NCBI RefSeq assembly: GCF_002305875.1
Contig: NZ_CP022098.1
Coordinates: 4,340,001 to 4,404,000 of the forward strand
DNA: 64,000 nt
Direction of reading: 5' to 3'
From: Cystobacter fuscus
GTDB taxonomy: Bacteria; Myxococcota; Myxococcia; Myxococcales; Myxococcaceae
Part shown: in pieces, positions 46,814-55,736 of the stretch
Position numbering within the stretch: the stretch's first letter is position 1
Layout of the letters: each line of letters opens with the position of its first letter
Notes under the pieces: model-generated
What the model saw: only the letters and a program-made list of their open reading frames with translations
Database searches by the model: none
What the model was told of the DNA's origin: nothing
Program-made: the position numbers and the translations under genes

Positions 46814-48769
46814 ATGAGATCGACCCATTCGGGATGGGTGCGCTGGACGGGGCACCTGGTGTGCGCGTCCCTGACCACGCTCGCGCTCTCCGCTTGTACG
46901 GGTGAGACCGGAGCACCGGGTGCGCCGGGAGCCCCAGGCGCGCCAGGAACCCCGGGGCCGCAGGGCCCGGGCGGCCAGGGCAAGTCGCTCAGCTTCACTC
47001 CGGTGAATGCCGCGCGCACCGCGGACGAGAAGCGGGCCGTCTACGCCAGTCCCAAGGCGAGCGTGAACGGGCAGGAGGTCTCCCTCCGGTACGAGACCGT
47101 GCTGCGCTCCGGCCAGCCCCTGGGCGAGCACATCTTCGGACGCATGATCCAGAAGGATGGCAGCCCGGTGAAGAACACGGACGGCTCGGACTTCATCTCT
47201 CCGTCCAACGATTTCTCGGCCCTCATCCAGAAGGGCAACAGGCTCTTCGAGCTCACCCAGTTCGAGACCACGCCCGCGTCGATGTACCTCTCCGAGCTGC
47301 GCCAGGGGTCCGACGGAAAGCTCACCGCCATCAGCACCCGGCCCATCGACTTCTCGGGCGTGCAGGGGTACTGGACCCCTTGCGCGGGCAGCGTGTCGCC
47401 CTGGAACACCAACTTGAGCAGTGAGGAGTACCCGACGGACGCGCGTGCCTATGAGAGCGCGGCCTCGGTGAGCACGCTGACCCTGGCCGAGCGCTCGATG
47501 CTGCGCTACTGGGGGTTGGATCCGACCACCGCCTCCATCGCCGAGGCCAAGGCCGTCTACTCCCCATACCGCTATGGCTACGTGATCGAGGTCGCGGTCG
47601 ACGACTCGGGCGGCACCACCGTGGCCAAGCACTACGCGGCGGGCCGGCGGGCGCTCGAACTCGCCTATGTGATGCCGGATCGCAGGACCGTCTACCTGAG
47701 TGACGATGGCAGCAACGACGGCTTCTACATGTTCGTGGCGACGCGGCCGGGAGACTTGTCCGAGGGACGGCTCTACGCGGCGCGGTGGTTCCAGACCACC
47801 CCGACGGGCCAGCCCTCGGGCCGGGCGGACATCTACTGGCTGCCCCTGGGTCCCAGCGCGACGGACGCGGAGGTCAAGGCGCTGATCGATGGCGGCATCC
47901 AGTTCTCCCACATCTTCGAGACCGAGCCCCAGGCCAGCGATGGCACCTGTCCGAGCGCGACCTCCGGGTTCCGCGCCATCAACACGGAGACCGGCCGCGA
48001 GTGCTTGCGGCTCAAGCCCGGTCAGGAGCTGGCGGCTTCCCGCCTGGAGAGCCGCCGTTACGCGGCCTACGTCGGAGGCACCACCGAGTTCCGCAAGACC
48101 GAGGGAATCACGTACAACCCCGCCGCCCACCGGCTCTACGTGTCGTTCAGCGAGCTGAACCACGGCATGATCGACGATCCAAAGGGCAAGGATCTGGGTG
48201 GGGGCAATCACATCCAGGTCGCCCGCAACGACTGTGGCGCGGTCTACGAGATGGTCGTCTCGCCCAACGTGGAACTCGGCAGTGACTATGTCGTCGAGTC
48301 CGCCGCGCCGCTCGTCGAAGGCATGTGGCTGAAGGCGCCCGGCGCCAGCCTCTACCCGAGCAACAGCCCCTTCTACGATCCCTCCTTCACGACCGTGGAC
48401 AGCAACGGTGTCTCCAATCCGGCGACCGCGAACGTCTGCAGCGTGAATGGCATCGCCAATCCCGACAACCTGTCCTTCATCAACGGGTACAACACGCTGC
48501 TCATCGGCGAGGACACCGTCGATGGCCACCAGAACGACATGGTGTGGGCCTACAACATCGTCACGCGGGAGCTGACCCGCATCTTCTCCGCCCCGTACGG
48601 CTCGGAGACGACGGGCATCTACTTCTACCCGGACATCAACGGCTTCGCGTACATCAAGGCCCAGGTCCAGCACCCCTACGGTGAGTCCGACATCGAGAAG
48701 GCCGGCACCGATGCGAGCGTGAAGCAGTCGTACACCGGCTACATCGGCCCGTTCCCGGCGATGAACTGA
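46814..48769 (+). CDS. PhoX-like (DUF839) lipoprotein with collagen-like repeat
   Basis: The 651-residue protein has a lipoprotein signal ending SAC, followed by a short collagen-like Gly-X-Y stretch (about nine triplets, e.g. GAPGAPGAPGTPG) and a large C-terminal domain of the PhoX/DUF839 type. Blocks include IQKGNRLFELTQFETTPA, LSDDGSNDGFYMFVATRPGDLSEGRLYAARW, and AAHRLYVSFSEL, the last two resembling PhoX metal-site and propeller segments. Alkaline phosphatase activity is possible but not proven. AGGTGAGG lies 6 bases before the ATG at 46814. It is followed after 38 bases by a cytochrome-like gene on the same strand. Confidence 0.8.
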   Translation: MRSTHSGWVRWTGHLVCASLTTLALSACTGETGAPGAPGAPGAPGTPGPQGPGGQGKSLSFTPVNAARTADEKRAVYASPKASVNGQEVSLRYETVLRSGQPLGEHIFGRMIQKDGSPVKNTDGSDFISPSNDFSALIQKGNRLFELTQFETTPASMYLSELRQGSDGKLTAISTRPIDFSGVQGYWTPCAGSVSPWNTNLSSEEYPTDARAYESAASVSTLTLAERSMLRYWGLDPTTASIAEAKAVYSPYRYGYVIEVAVDDSGGTTVAKHYAAGRRALELAYVMPDRRTVYLSDDGSNDGFYMFVATRPGDLSEGRLYAARWFQTTPTGQPSGRADIYWLPLGPSATDAEVKALIDGGIQFSHIFETEPQASDGTCPSATSGFRAINTETGRECLRLKPGQELAASRLESRRYAAYVGGTTEFRKTEGITYNPAAHRLYVSFSELNHGMIDDPKGKDLGGGNHIQVARNDCGAVYEMVVSPNVELGSDYVVESAAPLVEGMWLKAPGASLYPSNSPFYDPSFTTVDSNGVSNPATANVCSVNGIANPDNLSFINGYNTLLIGEDTVDGHQNDMVWAYNIVTRELTRIFSAPYGSETTGIYFYPDINGFAYIKAQVQHPYGESDIEKAGTDASVKQSYTGYIGPFPAMN

Positions 48770-48807
48770 GTACGCCCCTCTTCCAGACCACCGAGAGAGC
48801 AGAAGAC

Positions 48808-50568
48808 ATGGGCCGCCGAAGGGCGACAGGCATCGCGCTGGTGATCGGGTTGCTCGTGGCTGGAGCGGCCCTCGTGTGGCGCGCGGGCGGCTCACGACGC
48901 CCCGCGCCGACGCCCGTCGTCCAGATGCGGGAGGCGCTCGTGGCCTCTCTGCCGACGGACGCGCGAGAGCCTCCCCGGCTCTCGAATCCGGCCGCCTACC
49001 TGCCCGCGCAGTGCTACGCGATCACCCAGGACGAAGCCGGTGGCCGCACCCGCAACGGCTGCTTCGCGTGTCACCAGACGCCGCGCGCGCCCAACTTCGT
49101 CGAGGACGCCGAGGTCCAGACGGTCCTCTCGGTGGCGCGCTCCGCCGAGGAGAACCGTTGGACGAACCTCGTCCAGCCGCCGCCACCCGTCGAACTGTCG
49201 GACGCCGAGCTGCTGGCCTGGGTACGGTCGAACAACTACGTGGACGAGCGCGGCGGGCTACGGCTCGCGGCGGCGCTGGCGCATCCGCCCCCCGCCTGGG
49301 ATGGCAATGGCGATGGCCAGTGGGGAGGCTACACCCCGGACTGCTGGTTCCAGACGGATGGCGAGGGCTTCGATCATTCTCCAGACGGGGCCATGACGGG
49401 CTGGCGGGCGTTCGCCTATGCCCCCTTTCCCGGCATGTTCTGGCCGACCAACGGGAGCGCGGGAGACGTGTTCATCCGCCTTCCCGCGGCGTACCGGCAC
49501 GACTCGACCGGACGCGAGAGCAAGGCCGTGTACCGCGTCAACCTCGCCATCCTGGAGGCGTACATCCGCCGGGTGGATGTGTCGCTCCCGCCCACGGACG
49601 AGCGGGCGCTCGGCTCGGATCTCGATGGAGATGGCGTGCTTGGCTCGGCGACGCGCGTGGCCTTCGTGTGGCCACCCAGGCCCGGACGTCCCTTCGGCTA
49701 CGTGGGACAGGCGGCCGGTCTGGACCCGGCGCGCGAGGGCTGGCCCGCCGCCGGCCTCTTCCCGCGAGGCACCGAGTTCCTCCATAGCTTGCGCTACCTC
49801 GACGTGGAGGGAGGGCAGGTGCGCATGGCCGCCCGGATGAAGGAGCTGCGCTACATGAGGAAGACCCGCTGGTTGACGTACAGCGACCTCCAACTGGCGG
49901 CCGAGGCGGAGGCCCGGGAGAAGATGAAGCAGCCCGACAAGCTGAAGCGCGTGCTCGCGGATGTGGAGCGCGGGGTGGGCACGGGCACCGGGTGGCTCAT
50001 GCAGGGCTTCATCGAGGACGCGGACGGCGAGCTGCGCCCCCAGAACGTCGAGGAGACCACCGCCTGTATGGGTTGCCATGGCGGCGTGGGCGCCACCACG
50101 GACAGCACCTTCAGCTTCGCGCGCAAGCTCGACCCGGGCTCGGCCTGGCAGGGGGGCTGGTACCACTGGGGGCAGCGGGGGCTGGAGGGGATCGCGGAGC
50201 CCAGGCGCGCCGACGGACAGGGCGAGTACGCCCACTGGCTCGCGCGGGTCGGGGCCGGAGACGACTATGGGACCAACGACGAGGTCCAGACCCGTTTCTT
50301 CCGGCGGGACGGGACGCTCCGGCCCGATGCGGTGAAAGCGCTGACGAAGGACATCTCGGTGCTGCTCGTCCCCTCACCGCGCCGGGCGCTCCTGTTGGAC
50401 CGGGCCACCCTGGCGCTGGTGAAGGCCCAACGCTTCGAGCGCGGGCGGGATGTGGTGGTGGGGGCTCCTCCCAAGCTGCGGGCCCGGCTGGAGCAGGACG
50501 GGGCGACGGGCATCGACGAGCCCGTGCTTCCCGGCTGGGCGAGCCCGGCGAAGAGCGCTTCTCGCTGA
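48808..50568 (+). CDS. membrane-anchored di-heme cytochrome-like protein
   Basis: The 586-residue protein has an N-terminal hydrophobic anchor (residues 8-26) and two c-heme motifs, CFACH near residue 88 and CMGCH in the second half. Calcium-loop-like sequences (WDGNGDGQWGG, SDLDGDGVLG) occur between them. I know of no family name for the whole; the spacing and content recall hypothetical myxobacterial cytochromes. It probably works in the periplasm with the PhoX-like lipoprotein, from which it is 38 bases away. No cytochrome oxidase or other redox partner lies nearby. Confidence 0.7.
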   Translation: MGRRRATGIALVIGLLVAGAALVWRAGGSRRPAPTPVVQMREALVASLPTDAREPPRLSNPAAYLPAQCYAITQDEAGGRTRNGCFACHQTPRAPNFVEDAEVQTVLSVARSAEENRWTNLVQPPPPVELSDAELLAWVRSNNYVDERGGLRLAAALAHPPPAWDGNGDGQWGGYTPDCWFQTDGEGFDHSPDGAMTGWRAFAYAPFPGMFWPTNGSAGDVFIRLPAAYRHDSTGRESKAVYRVNLAILEAYIRRVDVSLPPTDERALGSDLDGDGVLGSATRVAFVWPPRPGRPFGYVGQAAGLDPAREGWPAAGLFPRGTEFLHSLRYLDVEGGQVRMAARMKELRYMRKTRWLTYSDLQLAAEAEAREKMKQPDKLKRVLADVERGVGTGTGWLMQGFIEDADGELRPQNVEETTACMGCHGGVGATTDSTFSFARKLDPGSAWQGGWYHWGQRGLEGIAEPRRADGQGEYAHWLARVGAGDDYGTNDEVQTRFFRRDGTLRPDAVKALTKDISVLLVPSPRRALLLDRATLALVKAQRFERGRDVVVGAPPKLRARLEQDGATGIDEPVLPGWASPAKSASR

Positions 50569-50599
50569 CCCGCGGAGCGCAACGGCGAGGCCGGGGACA

Positions 50600-52246
50600 T
50601 CACAGGAAGCCGCGGACGGCCTCCGGGCTGAAGGGTTTCTCGAGGCGCCGGGGCTGGATGCGCTCGAGGAACTCGACGGCGCGCTGCGTGAAACAGCCCG
50701 CGGTCATGAAGATCATCCGCTCGAGCAGCTCCGGATGCTTCTTCGCGATCCCCTCGTGCAGATCCATGCCGGTGAGGCCCGGCATCATGAGATCGCAGAA
50801 GATGACGTCGTAGTGGGCGTCCTCCGCCAGCAATTCCATCGCGCGTGTCCCGTTGCCGGCCTTCACCACGGAGTGCGGTGGACCAATCAGGCGGGCGAGC
50901 GCCTCGAGGATCTCGGGCTCGTCATCGATCACGAGCACGCGCCGCGGTTGCCGGGGCGGTGGCGCCGTCTTCTCCGAGACTTCCCCTGGCACCTCGGCCT
51001 GCCGTGCCATGGGGAGGAGGACGCGGAACGTGCTCCCCCGGCCTGGTTGGCTCTCGACCTCGATCCACCCACCCAGCCCGGTCACGATGCCGTGGCACAC
51101 CGACAGACCCAGCCCGCTTCCCACGCCCACGGGCTTGGTGGTGAAGAACGGCTCGAAGAGATGCGGGAGGTTCCCGGTGGGAATTCCACACCCCGTGTCC
51201 GTCACCTCGACGGCCACCCACGTGTCTTCATGGGGACGGAGGGTGAGCGTCACCTGGTGCTCCTCGGGTGCTCCTTCCGGGATGGCCTGCGCGGCGTTGA
51301 GCACCAGGTTGAGGAAGACCTGTCCCAGGCGGGACTCGTTGCCCAGCACGGGTGGCACTGGCGCGTAGTCGCGCACGAGCCGTGCCCGCTGGCGCAGCTG
51401 GTGGGCCGCCATGTCCACGGAGAACTCCAGGGCCTCGCGCACCTCCACCGGTCCCAGGGTCTCGAACTTGCTGCTGGCGAACGTGCGCAGATCCCGCACG
51501 ATGTTGCGGATGCGCTCGGCGCCCTTGCGGGCCTGCTCGAGCGCGTCCCGCACTTCCTCCAGGCTCTCGTCCTGCTCCCGCTTCGAGAGTTCTTCCAGGG
51601 CGAACGTCATGTTGGCCAGCACGTAGGCCAGGGGGTTGTTGATCTCATGCCCGACACCCGCCGCGAGCTGGCCCGCCGTGGCCAGCCGCTCCGCCTGGAC
51701 GAGCGCATTGCGCGTGGCGTCCAGCTCGGCGGAGCGGCGGCGGACCAGCTCCTCCGCCTCCGTGCGCGCCTGGTGCTCGCGCGCGAGCAGGGTATCCCGC
51801 TCGAGCTCGGCACGGTGTCGTCGGGTGATGTCCTCGATGACGGAGATGAAGTAGTCCGGTGAGCCATCCGTCTTCCTCACGAGTGACACCGTGAGGTTGA
51901 TCCAGACAATCTCCCCGGACTTGTGGAAGTACCGCTTCTCCATCGAATAGTTGGAGCGCTCGCCCGCGAGCACCTGCCGGATGAGACTCAAATCCGCGGC
52001 CAGATCTTCCGGGTGGGTGATGTCCTGGAACGTCAGCTGCATCATCTCCTGGTGCGTGTAGCCGATGATGGAGCACAACCTCGTGTTGACGCGCAACCAC
52101 CTGCCATCGAGGCCCACGTGCGCGAGTCCCACGGCGGCTTGTTCGAAGGTCGCCTGGAAGTGGCGCTCGAATTCGGTGAAGGACTGGCGCGCCTCCGGGT
52201 TGTTGGGCGCGCCGGGTGGGGGAGGGGAGCGGAACGGGTTGTCCAT
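50600..52246 (-). CDS. PAS-containing hybrid sensor histidine kinase
   Basis: The 548-residue protein has a PAS domain (about 25-150, ending FISVIEDITRRH), a coiled-coil helix, the HisKA block GQLAAGVGHEINNPL with His200, an ATPase domain (NLVLNAAQAIPEG, TDTGCGIP, GSGLGLSVCHGIV) and a C-terminal receiver with Asp485 (FCDLMMPGL). No membrane segment is seen, so it is cytoplasmic. The receiver lacks any attached output, so a separate phosphotransfer or target protein is expected. It stands alone on the reverse strand. Confidence 0.94.
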   Translation of the reverse strand: MDNPFRSPPPPGAPNNPEARQSFTEFERHFQATFEQAAVGLAHVGLDGRWLRVNTRLCSIIGYTHQEMMQLTFQDITHPEDLAADLSLIRQVLAGERSNYSMEKRYFHKSGEIVWINLTVSLVRKTDGSPDYFISVIEDITRRHRAELERDTLLAREHQARTEAEELVRRRSAELDATRNALVQAERLATAGQLAAGVGHEINNPLAYVLANMTFALEELSKREQDESLEEVRDALEQARKGAERIRNIVRDLRTFASSKFETLGPVEVREALEFSVDMAAHQLRQRARLVRDYAPVPPVLGNESRLGQVFLNLVLNAAQAIPEGAPEEHQVTLTLRPHEDTWVAVEVTDTGCGIPTGNLPHLFEPFFTTKPVGVGSGLGLSVCHGIVTGLGGWIEVESQPGRGSTFRVLLPMARQAEVPGEVSEKTAPPPRQPRRVLVIDDEPEILEALARLIGPPHSVVKAGNGTRAMELLAEDAHYDVIFCDLMMPGLTGMDLHEGIAKKHPELLERMIFMTAGCFTQRAVEFLERIQPRRLEKPFSPEAVRGFL

Positions 52247-52434
52247 GGAGCCCTGCGGGGCCGCATCCTAGAACGGAAGGCGCGGCCTGGTCGCGCGCCG
52301 AATGCCCAAGGACATTCCGTGCATCCCCTCGTGCCCCGAGTGCTGCTCCGCTCCCTCGGGTACACGGACAGCCCGACCGCCCTGGCGGCGGCCGGGCTTG
52401 CTACCGGGTGGTCATCTCACGTGTCCGTGTGCTC

Positions 52435-53142
52435 TCAGGGCCGCGTGCTGGAGCCGGAGAACACCACGTCGACGCACCCGTGGAAGCGTTCATAGGTGTA
52501 GTAGTTGCGCCCCCACTCGCCGTAGATGATGTGGCGGCCCGCTCGCTGCGGCACGTTGCACGTGGTGTGGAAGAGCGAGTTGGCCTTGTCCGCGACCACC
52601 GCCGGATTGCCGGTGGGGTTGCGGTCGTTGTACTTGAGCACGCAGAACGCTTCCGTCTCGAAGTCGTCCCAGGTCAGGGGCTTGCCAACCTCATAGACGA
52701 AGCCGGGCTTGGTGATCCAGTAGCGGAACTCCTCGGTGTCATCGTAGTGCGGGCCCCAGGAGATGTTCCAGGTGATGGTGCGGGGACCGGAGCTGATGGT
52801 GCTGGTCGGCCAGTTGATGGACTTGTCCCAGGGCGTGGCACCGCCGCGCCAGGTCTCGCTGTTGAAGCCACAGACGTTCTGCGGCAGGGGGCTGACCACG
52901 GCCCGTCCCTGCGCGTGGGTGAGCACGCTCATGAATTGATAGCCGCCGGAGAAGTCATCGCGGAAGGCATCGGCGCACTCCGCGTATTCACCGGGTCTGC
53001 CCACTTCATCCGGCTTGGTGTACGCGCCACAGAACCAGTTGCGCGCCGGCGGGTCCTGGATCAGCCCGTGGCCGTGAGCAACCGAGGCAACGCCCAATGC
53101 CAGGGACAGGGGCAGCCACGTCTTCTTGATGTGTGTCAGCAT
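52435..53142 (-). CDS. AA10 lytic polysaccharide monooxygenase
   Basis: The 235-residue product has a signal peptide and a mature N-terminus HGLIQDPPARNWFC, in which His25 would be the first ligand of the copper histidine brace. The second His is His132 in WGPHYDDTEEFRYWITK, the conserved AA10 block; an aromatic axial residue is in RFHGCVDVVF. AA10 enzymes oxidatively cleave chitin or cellulose. Cleavage must occur after AHG (residues 22-24) to expose His25. No carbohydrate-binding module is attached. It fits with the GH74 enzyme later in the window. Confidence 0.93.
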   Translation of the reverse strand: MLTHIKKTWLPLSLALGVASVAHGHGLIQDPPARNWFCGAYTKPDEVGRPGEYAECADAFRDDFSGGYQFMSVLTHAQGRAVVSPLPQNVCGFNSETWRGGATPWDKSINWPTSTISSGPRTITWNISWGPHYDDTEEFRYWITKPGFVYEVGKPLTWDDFETEAFCVLKYNDRNPTGNPAVVADKANSLFHTTCNVPQRAGRHIIYGEWGRNYYTYERFHGCVDVVFSGSSTRP

Positions 53143-53587
53143 GTGTTTCTCCTTGGGGGACGACTGAGCCAGCTACGGTTTCATGGCGATGACATGTTCT
53201 TCTGGGGGACAACGCCATGAATGCACCACCGCCGCGTTGAACTCCAAAGGCGAGGCACTGACCGGCATGATTGGATAAGACGGAATTCGAGCCAAATGAT
53301 CTTTTTCGGGATGGGTTGACAGATAAACATTACATCTCTATTTGATTCTTTCGTGAATCCTGAACCCTTGCTTTCCCGCGACATCACTCGTCACGCGCTT
53401 GTTTCCAATCACTGCCAGGACGCTTCCCGGCGGAGCACGGCTTCTGATTGTGAATGGGCCCTCCGGGCCTCCGCCGCCGCGGGGCTCGGCGCGTGATAGA
53501 GTTCCTCGCCGAGGAAGGATATGAGATTGCTCCCCGAGGCGTATTCCCGCTTGCGATTGGGTGGCGTGGCCCATAATATTCCCAGCC
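53143..53587. other. 445-base low-GC intergenic region between LPMO and TetR-type genes
   Basis: Its central 100 bases (53280-53380) are AT-rich relative to the window. A sigma70 promoter-like pair on the forward strand, TTGACA (53316-53321), 17-base spacer, TATTTG (53339-53344), is the best in the region. A hairpin-like GATTC/GAATC follows at about 53344-53359, and a perfect TTCCTCG-C-CGAGGAA hairpin lies at 53504-53518. The reverse promoter of the LPMO gene is not clear. Confidence 0.55.
53316..53344 (+). promoter_or_regulatory. sigma70-type promoter toward the TetR-family gene
   Basis: TTGACA and TATTTG with a 17-base spacer in an AT-rich segment. The leader to the TetR-family ATG (53588) would be about 240 bases, so a second, closer promoter is possible. 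Confidence 0.5.
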
Positions 53588-53594
53588 ATGGGAA
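53579..53594 (+). promoter_or_regulatory. possible autoregulatory operator over the TetR-family start codon
   Basis: TTCCC, six bases, GGGAA: a perfect inverted repeat that spans the ATG at 53588. TetR repressors bind such palindromes near their own start; function here is inferred. Confidence 0.35.
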
Positions 53595-54208
53595 GAATAT
53601 CGGGAGCGCGCAACCGCGATCATGAAGAGACGCGTTCGAAGCTCGCGCAGAGCCTCGCACAGCAGCTCCTCCTGGCGGGAGGCACGCACCCGAGCCTGCG
53701 GACGCTCGCGGAAGGGGCGGGGGTCGATCCCGGCACGCTGCGCCACTACTTCGGTGATCGCCAGGGCGTGATGCAGGCCGCCTTCGAGCATCTGATGAAG
53801 TTCGGACAGGAGCGCCGGGACTGGGCGAAGAGCCTGGCGGATCTTCCCGCGCGAGAGGCCTTCCACCACCTGCTGGAGCAGATCGCCGCAGGCTGGACGG
53901 GCTCGCTGGGTGGCATGCACGCCGCGGGCTTCGCCGAGGGCATGAGTGATTCGGAGCTGGGGCAGCTCTACATCTCTTCCATCTTCGAGCCCACGCTCAA
54001 TGCCCTCGAGGAACTGCTCATCGTCTTTCACGCGCGTGGCGAGTTGTCGGTGCCGGATGCACGGGTGGCGGGACTCGCGCTGTTGTCCCCGGTGCTGATG
54101 GCGCTCTTCCACCAGTACCAGCTGCACGGGCGCCGCTGCCGTCCGCTCGACCTGACGGTCTTCATCGCGCGGCATCTCGATGGCTTCATGAAGGGCTACG
54201 CGAAGTAA
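53588..54208 (+). CDS. TetR-family transcriptional regulator
   Basis: The 206-residue protein has an N-terminal TetR helix-turn-helix (residues 10-55: RSKLAQSLAQQLLLAGG, LRTLAEGAGVDPGTLRHYFGDRQGVMQAAFE) and a helical ligand domain. The start at 53588 (MGRISGARN) keeps the DNA-binding part intact; a GTG at 53561 is in frame but less likely. A 30-base gap leads to the single-heme lipoprotein gene, which may be co-transcribed. Ligand unknown. Confidence 0.9.
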   Translation: MGRISGARNRDHEETRSKLAQSLAQQLLLAGGTHPSLRTLAEGAGVDPGTLRHYFGDRQGVMQAAFEHLMKFGQERRDWAKSLADLPAREAFHHLLEQIAAGWTGSLGGMHAAGFAEGMSDSELGQLYISSIFEPTLNALEELLIVFHARGELSVPDARVAGLALLSPVLMALFHQYQLHGRRCRPLDLTVFIARHLDGFMKGYAK

Positions 54209-54238
54209 TTCAACGCCGTTCCCACCGGGAGTTCTCCA

Positions 54239-55621
54239 ATGGCCGCGTCGCGGTTGTTGTCGATGTGTGTCTTGTGGTCCGTCATCATGGGCTGTCAACC
54301 CAGGCAGGTGCCCCAGGTGCCGGACAAGATCGTGGGCCACTGCATCTACACGAACAAGTTCAGCGATGGCATGGAGTGCCGCGACTACGTCGGCGAGTGG
54401 ACCGAGCAGGACGCGAAGGCGGACTGCGAGGAGCAGGACTCGACGGTCGTCCTGGGGTCGGCGTGTGGCATGGAGGAGCGGTTGGGCTACTGCTTCCTGG
54501 AGAAAGGTGACGACCGGTGGACGCGCATCACGCTGCCGGGGGTGAACCAGGAGAAGTGCGGCTCCATGCAGCGCGGCTGTGAGCTCTTCGGCGGCGGGGC
54601 GTTCGAGCCGGCGCCCGTCTGCGGAGGGAAGGTGGTGGACAGTGGAGGCACGGGGCTGCCGACGTTCCAGCAGCCGGTCCTCGCGTGTGTGGACCCCAAG
54701 CCGGGGGAGCCGCCGGGCCTGTCGGAGGGGGGCAAGGTCTGCACGTGGGAGATGATCTCCGGCGCCACCGAGCCAGGCCGTCACTTCGATGACTACGCGA
54801 GCTGCGACCGGGTGCGGACCCAGCGTCCGTACTACGCGGTGCCGCCCGCCCCGAACGCGGAGCGGGAAGATCCGCGCATGAAGGACCCGGCATACGTTGC
54901 CGAGGTTGGCTGGGTGCGCTCCCAGATCGAGGCAACCGCCTGCGTCTGCTGCCACTCGACGCGCGCGCCCAAGGGGACGTCCAACTGGTACGTCGAGTCC
55001 CCGGGCAACTTCATCAACTCCTTCAACCCTCGTGGCCTGGCCATGGGCGCCGGGTGGATCAACACCGTGGGGTTCGGCGCCTACCCCCGCGAGCACAACA
55101 ATGGCTTTTCCCGGGCCTCGCCGGAGCGTCCGTTGGACTCCATCTTCGTCACGACCGACCCCGAGCGGATGGCGCGCTTCTTCCAGTCCGAGCTCTTCCA
55201 GCGCGGCTTCAAGCGCGAGGACTTCGCCGATCAGCCCTACGGCGCGGGCCCCCTGGACACCCAGCGCCTCTACCGGCCGACGGCGTGCACGAATGGCGAG
55301 GGCGTCGACGCACGGGGTTTGCTCCAGTGGCGAGGGGGCAAGGCCCGCTATGTGTATGTCCTCGAGCAGGAGAGCACCTCACCGACGGTGCCGCCCAACC
55401 TCGATCTGCCCGAGGGCACGCTCTGGCGGCTCGACGCGCCCGCCGAGGGAGCGGGGGTCGACAGTGCAACGGTGCGCTACGGAGTCGTCCCCGCCGGCAT
55501 GTCGCAGCGTTTCCCGGCGGGTGGCCAGCCTCCGGCGCTGACGCCGGGCAAGACGTATTACCTGTACGTGCTCGCGGACATCATCGTCCCCATCACCCGC
55601 TGTCTCTTCGTCGCGCCGTGA
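54239..55621 (+). CDS. lipoprotein with single c-heme motif
   Basis: The 460-residue product has a lipoprotein signal (IMGC) and is rich in Cys in its first third (about 12 Cys). One c-heme motif, CVCCH, occurs in the middle (EATACVCCHSTRAPKG), followed by segments that look like a periplasmic redox protein. I recognise no family. ATG 54239 has GGGAG at a fitting distance. It follows a TetR-type gene by 30 bases and a Cys-rich lipoprotein gene starts 115 bases later. Confidence 0.65.
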   Translation: MAASRLLSMCVLWSVIMGCQPRQVPQVPDKIVGHCIYTNKFSDGMECRDYVGEWTEQDAKADCEEQDSTVVLGSACGMEERLGYCFLEKGDDRWTRITLPGVNQEKCGSMQRGCELFGGGAFEPAPVCGGKVVDSGGTGLPTFQQPVLACVDPKPGEPPGLSEGGKVCTWEMISGATEPGRHFDDYASCDRVRTQRPYYAVPPAPNAEREDPRMKDPAYVAEVGWVRSQIEATACVCCHSTRAPKGTSNWYVESPGNFINSFNPRGLAMGAGWINTVGFGAYPREHNNGFSRASPERPLDSIFVTTDPERMARFFQSELFQRGFKREDFADQPYGAGPLDTQRLYRPTACTNGEGVDARGLLQWRGGKARYVYVLEQESTSPTVPPNLDLPEGTLWRLDAPAEGAGVDSATVRYGVVPAGMSQRFPAGGQPPALTPGKTYYLYVLADIIVPITRCLFVAP

Positions 55622-55736
55622 CGGTCCTCCCGCCGCGAGCCGGCATCATGTGACATCGAAAATCCGGGGTGTGTCATCCAGGCAGGCCGCAACGGAGTTG
55701 CTCGTTCGTTGGGCCTTCAAGAGGAGACATCCCGGA

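Noticed and set aside
46721-48895. A 724-codon reverse frame
   Set aside because: Antisense to the PhoX-like lipoprotein gene; composition is that of a GC shadow and no domain is visible.
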